From assembly GCF_001425045.1 (NCBI RefSeq), contig NZ_LMDJ01000001.1:683859-747858 (forward strand): a stretch of DNA of 64,000 nt, read 5' to 3'. Each line of letters starts with the position of its first letter. Positions within the stretch are counted from its first letter, which is position 1. A model generated the notes under the pieces. That model saw only the letters and a program-made list of their open reading frames with translations, was not told where the DNA came from and searched no databases. A program made the translations under genes and the position numbers. Of this stretch, positions 53,903 through 63,498 are shown one piece after another. This DNA is from Massilia sp. Root351. GTDB taxonomy: Bacteria > Pseudomonadota > Gammaproteobacteria > Burkholderiales > Burkholderiaceae_D.

Positions 53903-55762
53903 TTAGCCGGATAATTCCGAGTTGTGGACTTTGTCGCCGATGGTGACGTTGTTCAGCTTGAGGCCTTTGACGTTGTAGAGGAACCATGGCGCGTCGGGCG
54001 CGGCGGGGGTGCCGAAGTCGCTGTCGCTGATGGTGACGTTGGTGACCGGCACGATGGCCGGCATCGGGCCGCTGCCGTTGTAGTCGGAGGCGACCGGTCC
54101 CAATATCACCACGGCCTGGTAGCACGAGGCTTGCTTGCCGCCCTTGGTCATCACATTGCCCACCTTGACGTTCGAGATGTGGATGTTTTCCACCACCGGT
54201 GGACGGGTGCGCACCGTGTCGGCGATCGGCGCGTAGTCGCAGTCGAAGGTCACCACCGCGCCGGCCGCCGTGGCGACCGTGCGCGACTGGATCGGCGAAC
54301 CCGGCAGCGAGGCGTAGAACGCCGGACTGGTCTGCACGCCGTTCGGGATGCTGATGTTGCGCACGTAGAAATTGCGCAGGTAGCCGCCGCGATTGAGGTT
54401 GGTCTTCAGGCGGATGGCGGTGTTGAGCGGGTTGGTCTTCCAGTGCGCGTTCTGGAACACCAGGTTTTGCGCGTAGACGTTCTGGATCCCGCCCGCCATT
54501 TCGCTGCCCAGCGTGACGGCGCCGTGCCCGCTGTGCATGATGCAGTCCTGGATCACGATGTTCTGCGATGGGCCGAATTGCGTGTCCTGGTTCTTGCCGG
54601 CCTTGATGGCGATGCAGTCGTCGCCGGCGTCGAAGGTGCAGCCTTCGATCAGCACGTGGTCGCACGCTTCCGGGTCGAAGCCGTCGCTGTTCGGGCCGTG
54701 GCTCACCGCGTGCACTTTGCGGATGACGATGTTGCGGCAGTGGACCGGGTGGTGCTGCCAGAACGGCGTGTGCTGCACCTGGTAGCCCTGCAGCAGCACG
54801 TTGGTGCAGCTGACGATGTGCACCATGGATGGACGCAGGTAGTGGCCCATGCCGAACACGCGCTTGGCCAGCGGCACACCCGCTTCGGACAGCGCCGGCA
54901 GGTACTGCTCGTCGGCGCGCCATTTTCCGCCCTCGCCCTGGATATGCAGGCGTTCTTCCTCGCTCAGCTTGGGCGCCACTTCGGCCAGCGAGGCAGGGTT
55001 GGCGGGGTTTTCGATATTGCCAGCCAGTTTGCCGGGGCCGAAGTTGGGCACCGAGTTTTCCGCCACCGAGTTCTTGGTGCGGGTCTTGCCTTTCCAGGTC
55101 CACCAGCAGTCGCCGTTGCTGTTGAAGGGCACGCCTCCTTGGCCGTCGATGATGCTGGTCCAGTCTTCGCCGGTGAGGGCGATGTTGTCCTGGCCGTAGG
55201 CGTAGATCGGCGAGGAGAAGTTCAGGCAGTCGTTGCTCTGCCAGCGCGAGATTACCAGCTTGCCGTTCTTGCCGCAGTCGAAGTCGCCGTACTTGGCGTA
55301 GTCGGACGGCTGGTTGCTGAAGTAGATGTGGGCGCCGGCTTTCAGGTGCACATTCACGTTCGACAGCAGTACGATGGGACCGGCACAGTACCAGCTGCCG
55401 GCCGGGATGACCACGCGGCCGCCGCCGGCCTTGTGGCAGGCGGCGATGGCGGCGGCGAAGGCGGCGTAGCAGTCTTTCGAACCGGGCGCCGGGGTGTTCA
55501 TGTCGTCCTGTTCTTCGAACGATTTCCATGCCTTGACTTTGACCAGCTTGCAGGTGGCGGCGCCGTATCTGGTGACATCGAAGTCCTGCTTGCGGAACAC
55601 CGGCGGCTTGGACAGGCGCTTGACGATGTCCGCCGCGCGTTCCCATGGGTCCACCGCGGTGGCGGCGCCGGCCAGTGCCGGTGCGCCGCCTGCCAGCGCG
55701 AGGCTGGTGGCGGAGGCGGCCTTCATGATGCTGCGGCGTTGCTGGTTGATGGTCTGGTTCAT
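53903..55762 (-). CDS. Glycoside hydrolase family 28 (polygalacturonase-type) secreted enzyme
   Basis: 619-residue protein. The N-terminus has a Tat-like signal (RRSIMKAASATSLALAGG). The right-handed beta-helix carries GH28 motifs: NSDGFDP (358-364), AGDDCIAIK with the catalytic Asp pair (about 380-382), SGHGAVTLGSE with His413, and RLK at 451-453 (the RIK motif). GH28 enzymes hydrolyse galacturonan linkages in pectin or related acidic chains; at 619 residues it exceeds the typical 400-450, the extra length lying before the NSD motif. ATG 55762 is chosen because GGGAGA precedes it; an upstream in-frame ATG at 55780 lies within the pectinesterase stop region. Confidence 0.88.
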   Translation of the reverse strand: MNQTINQQRRSIMKAASATSLALAGGAPALAGAATAVDPWERAADIVKRLSKPPVFRKQDFDVTRYGAATCKLVKVKAWKSFEEQDDMNTPAPGSKDCYAAFAAAIAACHKAGGGRVVIPAGSWYCAGPIVLLSNVNVHLKAGAHIYFSNQPSDYAKYGDFDCGKNGKLVISRWQSNDCLNFSSPIYAYGQDNIALTGEDWTSIIDGQGGVPFNSNGDCWWTWKGKTRTKNSVAENSVPNFGPGKLAGNIENPANPASLAEVAPKLSEEERLHIQGEGGKWRADEQYLPALSEAGVPLAKRVFGMGHYLRPSMVHIVSCTNVLLQGYQVQHTPFWQHHPVHCRNIVIRKVHAVSHGPNSDGFDPEACDHVLIEGCTFDAGDDCIAIKAGKNQDTQFGPSQNIVIQDCIMHSGHGAVTLGSEMAGGIQNVYAQNLVFQNAHWKTNPLNTAIRLKTNLNRGGYLRNFYVRNISIPNGVQTSPAFYASLPGSPIQSRTVATAAGAVVTFDCDYAPIADTVRTRPPVVENIHISNVKVGNVMTKGGKQASCYQAVVILGPVASDYNGSGPMPAIVPVTNVTISDSDFGTPAAPDAPWFLYNVKGLKLNNVTIGDKVHNSELSG

Positions 55763-55772
55763 GCTATCTCCC

Positions 55773-57272
55773 TTACTCATAAATGTTGTTGTATTCCGCC
55801 AGGTAGCTGTCCGCAGGGACAGGCTGCCGGGTGTAGCCGAGCTCTTTCACAGGGTCGATGCCGGCCGCTCTCAGATTGGTCCAGTAGTCGTCCGAGTTGA
55901 ACTGCGCGGGGCGGTAGGACAGGGTGCCGTTGCGGTTCCAATCGGACCACGGGGTGGTGCGGTTGATGTGCGCGCCGATGCGCGAATTGAGCACGGCCAT
56001 CTTGCCGACGGTTTCCAGCACGGTGGGCGTGATGGTGCCGGCCGGTGACCGGAACTGGCTGGCCGCGCCCAGCACGCAGGCGTAGCCGGGCAGCGGCACC
56101 TTGCCGTAGGGCGTGCAGCGCGAATTGTGGAACCATTGGCGCGCGAGGTAGAACTTGCCGGCCAGCGCGAACGGCGAGCCGTCGTGCGTGAAGCGGCACT
56201 GGTCGAACACCAGGCCGTAGCGGGTCTTGTGGTTGGTGTTGGGTGCGCCGACGTAGGAGGTGCTGCGGTCGCCCAGCGATTTGATCTCGCTTTGCAGGAA
56301 GAAGGCGGTGCTGTCGCCGAAGATGAAGTCGACGTCGCCTTCGATGTAGGACTTGTTGAAGAAGCTGCGCACCGTCACGCGGGTGTCGGCGGCGCGCAGG
56401 AACAGCGTGTCCTGGAAGCCGATCAGGCGGATGTTCTCGAACTGTACCTTGTCGGCGCCTTCCACTTGCAGCGCCACGGCCTGGTGGTGCACCACGTTTT
56501 GCTGCGGATTGATATCGGTCTTTCCGCAGGGGCGCTCGCCGCATTCTTCGCGGGCGTTGCCGGTATCCTTGTTGTAGCCGTTTTCGATGGTGAGGTTGCG
56601 GGCCTGGAAGCCGTCGCTCTTGACCCACATGGTCATGGAGCCGAAGGTGCCGATGTTGCCGTTGCCTGCTGCCGCGCGTTCTTTCACCAGGGCGTGCATG
56701 GCTTGCACGGCCGGATCTGCGGCGGCGAATTGCGCGCCGAACTGGGCGGTGTAGCTGGCGCCGGTGGTTGCGGCGTCCAGCCTGGCGGTGATCTTCGTGG
56801 CGGCAGCGCTGGAGCCTTCGCCATACAGCGTGAGCGGCGTGGCGCTGGCCGGAACGTAGACCAGCTCCTGGTACACGCCGGGTCTGACCAGGATGTAGAC
56901 GCGCTCGCGCTGGCCGGAAGCCGCGGCGCGGCTGACGGCGGCCTGCACGGTGTTGAAAGTCTTGACGCCGTCGGGCTTGGCGGCGGCGTCGACGACGTAG
57001 GTGGGTACAAATGAGGCGCCCTTGGCCAGCGGGTCGGCCAGCGGATCCCAGGGATCGGCGCGCTCGCTGCCGGCTGGGCCGGCGTATTTCAGCACCTCGC
57101 TGTAGCTGTAGTGCGCCGCCCGGGCGGCGCTCAGTTGCGGGCGGGCGGTGCCGGTGCTGGCCGTGGCGCGCGCGGCGGTGCTGCTGTCGGCGGCGGGGGC
57201 CTGGGCCTGGGCCGCCGGGGCGCCAGCCAGCGTGGCGGCCAGCGTGGCGGCCAGCATCGCCCGGCGCATCAT
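55773..57272 (-). CDS. Pectinesterase (carbohydrate esterase family 8)
   Basis: 499-residue secreted protein with signal peptide (MMRRAMLAATLAATLAGAPAAQA). Removes methyl esters from pectin. Family motifs: FQARNLTIENGY, QAVALQVEGADKVQFENIRLIGFQDTLFL (Q and Asp of the active site), YIEGDVDFIFGDSTAFFLQSE and YLARQWFHNSR (in place of the plant LGRPW). The conserved DTL and DFIFG aspartates are present. It follows the rhamnogalacturonan esterase by an ATGA overlap, and ends 11 bp before the polygalacturonase start, so the three form an operon. Confidence 0.92.
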   Translation of the reverse strand: MMRRAMLAATLAATLAGAPAAQAQAPAADSSTAARATASTGTARPQLSAARAAHYSYSEVLKYAGPAGSERADPWDPLADPLAKGASFVPTYVVDAAAKPDGVKTFNTVQAAVSRAAASGQRERVYILVRPGVYQELVYVPASATPLTLYGEGSSAAATKITARLDAATTGASYTAQFGAQFAAADPAVQAMHALVKERAAAGNGNIGTFGSMTMWVKSDGFQARNLTIENGYNKDTGNAREECGERPCGKTDINPQQNVVHHQAVALQVEGADKVQFENIRLIGFQDTLFLRAADTRVTVRSFFNKSYIEGDVDFIFGDSTAFFLQSEIKSLGDRSTSYVGAPNTNHKTRYGLVFDQCRFTHDGSPFALAGKFYLARQWFHNSRCTPYGKVPLPGYACVLGAASQFRSPAGTITPTVLETVGKMAVLNSRIGAHINRTTPWSDWNRNGTLSYRPAQFNSDDYWTNLRAAGIDPVKELGYTRQPVPADSYLAEYNNIYE

Positions 57273-58144
57273 TGCTGGCCCTCGGCGCGGAATTCGCGGG
57301 CGACTGCCGGGATGACGGCTTTCATCTCGTCCTCCACCATGCGCGCGAAGTAAGCTGCGCCCTTGGCGCCCAGGTGAGTGCGGTCGAAGGCGCTCTTGGG
57401 CGCACCTTGCGGCTCGGCGGCGGCAGCGGTGGTGGCGGCGGCCGCACCGGCGGCAGGCGCGGCGCCTGGCAGGATGGCCGGGGCCATGTAGTTGGCCGGA
57501 CGCGGCACAACAGCCAGCGTGTCGGCTTCATCCTGGCCCATGGCTTGCACTGCGGCGTAGCTGCGGGCATTCAGGTCCAGCAGCGGCACGTTCTCCTGGG
57601 CCGCCACCTTGCGGATCACGTCCACCCACGGCTGCAGGGTGTTTTCCAATACCCCTTCCTTGAAGGTGCGCCGCGTCAAAGGGGTTACCAGCACCGGCAC
57701 GCCGCCCAGCGCCTGCACTTCCTGCGCGTAACGGGCCATGTTGGCGGGGAATTCGGTGGCCAGGTCGGTCGAACGTCCGGGTTTGCCGGGCTGGTCGTTG
57801 TGGCCGAACTGGATCAGCACATAGGTGGCGCGATAGGCGGCCGAGCCGCGCAGCAGGCCTTGCACTTCATCCCAGCGGCCTTCGGCGCGGAAGCTGCCGG
57901 AACTGCGGCCGCCCCTGGCCAGGTTGATGCAGGTGTCGCTGCGGTTGATGCGCGCGCACAGTGCGTCGCCATAGCCGCTGCTGTTGGCCATGGTGGAGTC
58001 GCCCACCAGGATGAAACGCACGGGCTTGTTCTCGGCCGCCATCGCAACTGGCGCCGCCGCCCCAAGGGCGGCAGCGCTCAGCGCCAGGGCCGCTGCGGCC
58101 CTGGCGAAGTGGCGACGGGAACCAGTGTAGTGAATACCGGTCAT
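57269..58144 (-). CDS. Rhamnogalacturonan acetylesterase-like SGNH hydrolase (CE12)
   Basis: 291-residue secreted esterase. The N-terminal signal contains a Tat-like SRRHFARAA motif followed by a hydrophobic stretch and AMA cleavage site. SGNH/GDSL blocks: ILVGDSTMANSSGYGDAL (Ser), NLARGGRSSGSF, QFGHNDQPGKPG (Asn) and FDRTHLGAKGAAYFARM (Asp and His). This is the CE12 pattern. A Pro/Ala-rich insertion (PAAGAAAATTAAAAEPQG) near residue 240 is poorly conserved. ATG 58144 is preferred over upstream ATG 58180 because AGGAGACAG precedes it. Confidence 0.87.
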   Translation of the reverse strand: MTGIHYTGSRRHFARAAAALALSAAALGAAAPVAMAAENKPVRFILVGDSTMANSSGYGDALCARINRSDTCINLARGGRSSGSFRAEGRWDEVQGLLRGSAAYRATYVLIQFGHNDQPGKPGRSTDLATEFPANMARYAQEVQALGGVPVLVTPLTRRTFKEGVLENTLQPWVDVIRKVAAQENVPLLDLNARSYAAVQAMGQDEADTLAVVPRPANYMAPAILPGAAPAAGAAAATTAAAAEPQGAPKSAFDRTHLGAKGAAYFARMVEDEMKAVIPAVAREFRAEGQQ

Positions 58145-58160
58145 CGTCTGTCTCCTGAAA

Positions 58161-60851
58161 TTAGAAGTTGTAGGTGCCACGCAGGTTGAACGAACGGCCG
58201 ATCGGGCTGGCCGCGCTGCTCAGGTAACCGTTGGAATAACCGCTGTGGTTCGTCACCGGTGGATTGGTGTCGAGCAGGTTGGTGATGCCGGCGGTGATCT
58301 GGATGTTCTTGAACCCTTTGTACGACGTGGTCAAGTTCCACACTTTATAGGATTCGATGTCGCGCCAGTACTGCTGCGCCACCAGATTCTGGTCTTCATA
58401 GCTGGAGTTGTAGTTCTGCGTCAGCTGTGCCGACCAGTCGCCCTTGCTCCAGCCCAGTTTAAGCGTGTGCTTCCAGCGGTAGGTGATGATGGGGAAGCTG
58501 CTGGTGGTGCCGTTGCTGGCCAGGCCGAAACGGCCCACGTTCGACACGAACGGGCTGTCTTTTTCCAGCTGGTTGTCGAACTGGGTCAGGTAGGTGCCGT
58601 CCAGCTGCACCTTGAAGTTGCCGTAGTCGTTGCGCGGGAAGTCGTACGTCGCCGACACGTCGATACCGGCCGCTTTCTGGCCGCCCAGGTTCATCGTCAC
58701 GTTCTTGATGTAGTTGATGGTGCGGTCGGGATTGCGCACGATCAGCGCGTCGTACTTGACTGGATCGAGGAAGTAGACCTGCTCCGGCAGGTTGGCCAGC
58801 ATGTCCTTCATGCGGATGTTCCAGTAGTCGAACGACAGCGTCAGCGACTTGACCGGTTCCACCACGAAGCCCAGCGTGTAACCGCGCGATTTTTCAGGCT
58901 GCAGGTCGGCGTTCGAGCCCACTTGCTTGGGCAGCGCCACGTTGCACACTTCGGACGCCACGAAGCCCGCCAGCGCGGTGCCGGTGCCGGCCACGCCTGG
59001 TTTGCCGCCCGGGCACAGCAGCGGGTCGTCCCACTTGGCGGAGGTCTTGCCGGTGGCGCCGGGCAGGCGGTAGCCGTAGGCGTCGAACAGGGTCGGCGCG
59101 CGGAAGCCGGTGTTGGCCGAGCCGCGGAACATCAGCTGTTTCGACGGCTCGTAGCGGAAGCTGGCTTTCGGGTTGAAGGTGTTGCCGAAGTCGCTGAAGT
59201 AGTCGTCGCGCACGGCCAGGTTGACGTTCAGTTTCTTGGTCAGCGGCACGTCCAGTTCGGCGAATGCCGCGTACACGTTGCGCGCGCCCTCGCCGTGGGA
59301 GGCGGTCGAGTTCAGGTAGGTCACCGAGTTCTGGATGGCCAGCTTGTCGTCGCGCGTGGTGTCGCGGTGGATGTCGGCGCCGATGGCCAGCGCCATCGAG
59401 CCGCCCGGCAGTTCCATCAGGGTGCGGCTGGCGTTCACGTCCACGCCGGTGAAGGTGGAACGCGAGTCGCGGTTCTTCTGGCCGTCCACCGAGATCGATT
59501 TCAGGTACGTCAGGCCGGCCTGGTCCTGCAGGCCGAACGGATTCAGGGCGCCGGATTTCAGGCCGTCCAGCAGGCCCTGGCCGGTGAAGAAGCCGTTGTC
59601 GTAGTAGTTCTCGCGGTCGCTCCAGCCGATCACCAGGCCGCTGCGCACATCCCACTCGCCGAAGCGGTTCTCGTCCGCCACGGCGATGCGCTGGTTGACC
59701 TGCTTGTCCTTTTGCACCGCCACGCCGTAGTCGGCCACGGCCCAGGTCACCGTCAGCGGCTCGCCTTTCAGTCCGGCCACCGCAGGCACGCCGCCGGCGC
59801 CGCCCGGATACCATTTGCTCGTGGAAGGCAGGATGGCGTTGACGCCGTTGACCGCCACCGCGTTGGTGGGGTTGCGCGCCGAGCGGATGAATTCCTGGCC
59901 GCGCATGTAGTCGATGCTCAGCGTGTGGTCTTCGTTGAAGCGCCTGGTGCCGCGCGCGTAGAAGGTGATCTGCTCGTTCTCGTGCAGCGCGGTGCCGTAT
60001 TCCTGGTTGTTCAGGATGCAGGTGTTCTTGCCGCCGATGATGGAGTAGGGCGCCACGCAGCCGGACGCGAAGTACGGGTTTTGCGCGGTCTTGTTGGTGG
60101 CGGTGGTGAAGTTGGCGGGCATGGCGTTGCCGCCGCTGCCCAGGGTCGGCGCGCGGCCGATGCTGGTCAGCAGTTCGGCCGAGCTCAGGTCGGCGCGGTC
60201 GCGCTGCGCCAGGCGGCTGCGGCGGTGCGCGTCCACGGTGGCGTAGACGTTCCAGCCGTCCTTGGCCAGGCTGCCTTTGCCGACGGTGAGCGTGAGGCGC
60301 TGCTCGTCGCCGCCGCCGTCTTTCTCGGGCTGGATGTATTGCGCGGTGACCGAGGCGCCCTCGAAGTCGCGCTTGGTGATGAAGTTGACCACGCCGCCGA
60401 TGGCGTCCGAGCCGTAGATGGAGGAGGCGCCGTCGCGCAGCACTTCCACGCGCGACAGGGCGCTCATGGGGATCACGTCCAGGTTGGCGTAGCCGTCGGA
60501 GATGGCTTCGTTGGCCAGGCGGCGGCCGTTCAGCAGCACCAGGGTGCGGTTTACGCCCAGGCCGCGCAGGTTGATATTGGTGCCCGAGCCGGCGTTCGAC
60601 GGCGCCAGCGATGCCGATTGCGGCAATGCCATCATCACGTCGGCCAGGGTGGTCATGCCGCGTTCCGCGAATTCTTCAGCCTTGATGGTCGATACCGGCA
60701 ACGCCGCTTCCGTGGCCAGGCGCTTGATGCTGGAACCGGTGACTTCCACGCGTTGCATTTCCTGCGCGGTGGCGCTGTTCATCAGCGTCAGCACGGCCAG
60801 GGCGATGGACGAGAGCAGCAGGCGCGGCTGCGCTTTGTCGATTGTGTTCAT
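58161..60851 (-). CDS. TonB-dependent receptor of the pectin locus
   Basis: 896-residue outer-membrane transporter. Signal peptide of about 30 residues (ending in NSATA), plug domain (about 50-180, VLLNGRRL and VEVLRDGASSIYGSDAIGGVVNFITKR) and a large barrel ending in a C-terminal Phe (GRSFNLRGTYNF). It lacks an STN signalling domain, so signalling through FecR is not expected. Position upstream of the pectinolytic genes suggests uptake of oligogalacturonides or rhamnogalacturonan fragments, as in Xanthomonas CUT loci; substrate unproven. No SusD partner is encoded. The 189-bp gap upstream (60852-61040) shows no operator similar to types 1 or 2. Confidence 0.88.
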   Translation of the reverse strand: MNTIDKAQPRLLLSSIALAVLTLMNSATAQEMQRVEVTGSSIKRLATEAALPVSTIKAEEFAERGMTTLADVMMALPQSASLAPSNAGSGTNINLRGLGVNRTLVLLNGRRLANEAISDGYANLDVIPMSALSRVEVLRDGASSIYGSDAIGGVVNFITKRDFEGASVTAQYIQPEKDGGGDEQRLTLTVGKGSLAKDGWNVYATVDAHRRSRLAQRDRADLSSAELLTSIGRAPTLGSGGNAMPANFTTATNKTAQNPYFASGCVAPYSIIGGKNTCILNNQEYGTALHENEQITFYARGTRRFNEDHTLSIDYMRGQEFIRSARNPTNAVAVNGVNAILPSTSKWYPGGAGGVPAVAGLKGEPLTVTWAVADYGVAVQKDKQVNQRIAVADENRFGEWDVRSGLVIGWSDRENYYDNGFFTGQGLLDGLKSGALNPFGLQDQAGLTYLKSISVDGQKNRDSRSTFTGVDVNASRTLMELPGGSMALAIGADIHRDTTRDDKLAIQNSVTYLNSTASHGEGARNVYAAFAELDVPLTKKLNVNLAVRDDYFSDFGNTFNPKASFRYEPSKQLMFRGSANTGFRAPTLFDAYGYRLPGATGKTSAKWDDPLLCPGGKPGVAGTGTALAGFVASEVCNVALPKQVGSNADLQPEKSRGYTLGFVVEPVKSLTLSFDYWNIRMKDMLANLPEQVYFLDPVKYDALIVRNPDRTINYIKNVTMNLGGQKAAGIDVSATYDFPRNDYGNFKVQLDGTYLTQFDNQLEKDSPFVSNVGRFGLASNGTTSSFPIITYRWKHTLKLGWSKGDWSAQLTQNYNSSYEDQNLVAQQYWRDIESYKVWNLTTSYKGFKNIQITAGITNLLDTNPPVTNHSGYSNGYLSSAASPIGRSFNLRGTYNF

Positions 60852-61040
60852 GAAGCTTTGTCTCCTGATAATTCAAATGAAGGTATGCGGTGGAGCACCT
60901 CGCGTACTCCGTGCCGCTGCGAGGAGGGCTGCGCGGCGAGGCGCAACCGAGCTCGCAGGCGGTTGATAACTGTATTTGTGGGGGCGCCACCCTCTGCGGG
61001 GCGTCTGTGCGGGCCATGCGTGCGTGCTGACTTTCCGGAC

Positions 61041-61745
61041 CTACCCCCTCGAGAAGGTGCGGGTCACGCGCTCGAGGTGCGAGCGCATGGCTTTCCTGGC
61101 GCCGGCGGCATCGCCGGCGGCGATCGCTTCCAGGATGCGGCGGTGGTCTTTCAGCGTTTCCTGCCGCAGTTCTTCGGTCTGGAAATGCTCTTTCAGCTTG
61201 TGCCACAGGCGGCCGCGCTGGTTCCACAGGTAGTCCAGGCCGCCCACCAGGGCGCTGTTGCCGGTGGCGCGCGCAATGGCCAGGTGGAAGGCGCGGTCGG
61301 CCAGTTCGTTGCTGGCCTTGTTGGCGTGGCTGGCTTCCATCTGTTCCACCGCCTTCAGGATCGCGTCGACGTCGGCCGGGGTGGCCACGCGCGCGGCGAT
61401 GGCGGCAATTTCGGCCTCGATCATGCGGCGCGCGGCCAGCACTTCGAACGGTCCCGGGCCGCCTTCCGGCAGCGTCACCTCAGCCTCGGGCGGCTCGCTC
61501 ACGTACACGCCGGAACCGCCGCGCACTTCGATCACGCCGCCCAGGTCGAGCGCGATCAGCGCTTCGCGCAGCGAGGCCCGGCTGACATTGAGTTTGGTGG
61601 CCAGGTCGCGCTCGGACGGCAGGCGCTGGCCGGCGGCGATGCCCTCGCTGGCGATCAGTTGCTGGATGCGGTCCGCCACAACCCGGTACAGGCGCGGCTC
61701 GTGGCTGGCAGCTTCCGGCGTCAAGGCGGTTTTTTTCTGGATCAA
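61041..61745 (-). CDS. Second FadR/GntR-family regulator, next to garD
   Basis: 234-residue regulator with a TTG start (61745), since no earlier in-frame ATG exists and the homology begins just after. The winged helix-turn-helix (RIQQLIASEGIAAGQRLPSERDLATKLNVSRASLREALIALDLGGVIEVRGGSGVYV) precedes the FCD domain (about 80-230, with DRAFHLAIARATGNSALVGGLDYLWNQRGRLWHKLKEHFQTEE). It resembles the UxuR/ExuR/PdhR type. Divergent from garD; paired TGGTC-N-GACCA sites lie in between. It shares low similarity with the regulator at 49.5 kb and likely senses a different ligand. Confidence 0.88.
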   Translation of the reverse strand: MIQKKTALTPEAASHEPRLYRVVADRIQQLIASEGIAAGQRLPSERDLATKLNVSRASLREALIALDLGGVIEVRGGSGVYVSEPPEAEVTLPEGGPGPFEVLAARRMIEAEIAAIAARVATPADVDAILKAVEQMEASHANKASNELADRAFHLAIARATGNSALVGGLDYLWNQRGRLWHKLKEHFQTEELRQETLKDHRRILEAIAAGDAAGARKAMRSHLERVTRTFSRG

Positions 61746-61765
61746 GGTGTGTCCCGCTGTGTTCG

Positions 61766-61799
61766 TTTGGTCAGACCATTCTAAGGTGGTCTGACCAAA
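61766..61799. promoter_or_regulatory. Type 2 operators (paired) between GntR-2 and garD
   Basis: TTTGGTCAGACCA (61766-61778) and TGGTCTGACCAAA (61787-61799) form a perfect 13-bp inverted repeat with an 8-bp spacer. Each half is itself a palindrome TGGTC-N-GACCA, the FadR/PdhR-type operator. A weaker site (TGGACTAGCCA) follows at 61809. They lie 21-54 bp from the GntR-2 start. Confidence 0.78.
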
Positions 61800-61877
61800 T
61801 AATCAATCTGGACTAGCCAAATTTTTTTTTCTCTGCCATACTGAATTGGACAGCAGGTAACCAACAAGGACGTAGAA

Positions 61878-63440
61878 ATGACGACAGAGCCGAGCGCGAA
61901 CAGCCCGCGCTACATCCTCATGCATGAGAACGACAATGTAGCGATTGTCGTCAACGACGGCGGCTTGCCGGCAGGCGCGGTGTTCCCGGACGGGCTGACG
62001 CTGCGCGAGGCCGTGCCGCAGGGGCACAAAGTGGCGCTGCGCGCCTTCGCCAAGGGCGACCCGATTATCCGGTACAACGTAACTATCGGTTTTGCTGCCC
62101 TGGATATCGAAGCGGGCAGCTGGATCGCTGAAGCGCAGGTCGAAATGCCGGCCGCGCGCGAGCTGACCGGCTTGCCGATCGCCACCGTGAAGCCGCCGCC
62201 GCAGGAGCCGCTGGAGGGCTTTACCTTCCAGGGCTACCGCAATCCGGACGGCAGCGTGGGCACGCGCAACATCCTGGCCATCACCACCACTGTGCAGTGC
62301 GTGGCGGGCGTGGTGGAGCACGCGGTGCGCCGCATCAAGGCCGAGCTGCTGCCGAAATACCCGAACGTGGACGACGTGGTGGGCCTGGAGCATACCTATG
62401 GCTGCGGCGTGGCGATCGACGCCCCCAACGCCAACGTGCCGATCCGCACGCTGCGCAATATCAGCCTGAATCCGAACTTCGGCGGTCAGGCCATGGTGGT
62501 CAGCCTGGGCTGCGAGAAGCTGCAGCCGGCGCGCCTGTTCCCGAAAGGCTCGATCCCGATCCAGAACGCCGGCGGCGCCGAACCGGCGCAGGTGTGCCTG
62601 CAGGACCAGGGCCACGTCGGCTTCCAGTCGATGATAGCCTCCATCATGAACACCGCGGACGCGCAGCTGCAGGTGCTGGACAAGCGCCGCCGCGAAACCG
62701 TGCCGGCGTCGGAACTGGTGGTCGGCGTGCAGTGCGGCGGCAGCGATGCCTTCTCCGGCGTGACTGCGAATCCGGCGGTCGGATTCGCCACCGACCTGCT
62801 GGTACGCGCCGGCGCCACCGTGATGTTCTCGGAAGTGACCGAAGTGCGCGACGGTATCGACCAGCTGACTTCGCGCGCCGTCAACGAGGAAGTGGCGGCG
62901 GCGATGATCCGCGAGATGGACTGGTACGACCAGTACCTGAAGCGGGGCGGCGTCGACCGTAGCGCAAATACCACACCGGGCAACAAGAAGGGCGGCTTGT
63001 CCAACATCGTTGAAAAAGCCATGGGCTCCATCGTCAAGAGCGGCAGCGCGCCGATCTCCGGCGTGCTGGCGCCGGGCGAGAAGCTCAAGCAGAAAGGCCT
63101 GATCTACGCGGCCACGCCGGCCAGCGATTTCATCTGCGGCACGCTGCAACTGGCCGCCGGCATGAACCTGCACATTTTCACCACCGGCCGCGGCACGCCG
63201 TACGGCCTGGCCGAGGTCCCGGTGATCAAGGTCGCCACCCGCAACGAGCTGGCCGCGCGCTGGCACGACCTGATGGACGTGAACGCCGGCCGCATCGCCA
63301 GCGGCGACGCCTCCATTGCGGACGTGGGCTGGGAAATGTTCCACCTGATGCTGGAAGTGGCCAGCGGCCGCAAGACCTGGGCCGAGCAGTGGAAGCTGCA
63401 TAACGCTTTAGTGCTGTTCAATCCTGCACCGGTGACCTGA
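61878..63440 (+). CDS. garD: Galactarate dehydratase
   Basis: 520-residue iron-dependent dehydratase of the GarD/UxaA family, which dehydrates galactarate (meso-galactarate) to 5-keto-4-deoxyglucarate, the substrate of KdgD. N-terminal SAF domain ([21 protein letters not shown]); core blocks [82 protein letters not shown] and [19 protein letters not shown]. Sequence and context (uronate dehydrogenase 58 bp downstream) favour galactarate over altronate dehydratase. Divergent from GntR-2, with type 2 operators in the gap. Confidence 0.92.
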   Translation: MTTEPSANSPRYILMHENDNVAIVVNDGGLPAGAVFPDGLTLREAVPQGHKVALRAFAKGDPIIRYNVTIGFAALDIEAGSWIAEAQVEMPAARELTGLPIATVKPPPQEPLEGFTFQGYRNPDGSVGTRNILAITTTVQCVAGVVEHAVRRIKAELLPKYPNVDDVVGLEHTYGCGVAIDAPNANVPIRTLRNISLNPNFGGQAMVVSLGCEKLQPARLFPKGSIPIQNAGGAEPAQVCLQDQGHVGFQSMIASIMNTADAQLQVLDKRRRETVPASELVVGVQCGGSDAFSGVTANPAVGFATDLLVRAGATVMFSEVTEVRDGIDQLTSRAVNEEVAAAMIREMDWYDQYLKRGGVDRSANTTPGNKKGGLSNIVEKAMGSIVKSGSAPISGVLAPGEKLKQKGLIYAATPASDFICGTLQLAAGMNLHIFTTGRGTPYGLAEVPVIKVATRNELAARWHDLMDVNAGRIASGDASIADVGWEMFHLMLEVASGRKTWAEQWKLHNALVLFNPAPVT

Positions 63441-63460
63441 TTTTGCTAGTATCATAGTAA

Positions 63461-63479
63461 TCATACGACATCGTACAAC
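63461..63479. promoter_or_regulatory. Type 1 operator upstream of uronate dehydrogenase
   Basis: TCATACGACATCGTACAAC; its reverse complement, GTTGTACGATGTCGTATGA, shares the first 13 bases with the kdgD operator at 50328, and the remaining bases differ at only two or three positions. It ends 19 bp before the udh ATG, between garD and udh, so udh may have its own repressible promoter. Confidence 0.65.
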
Positions 63480-63498
63480 TGCAAGGAACGGACTTTAC

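Noticed and set aside
58245..61784. A 1,179-codon plus-strand frame opposite the TonB receptor and GntR-2
   Set aside because: It spans two real minus-strand genes and the operator region and shows only low-complexity His/Val/Gly/Arg composition.
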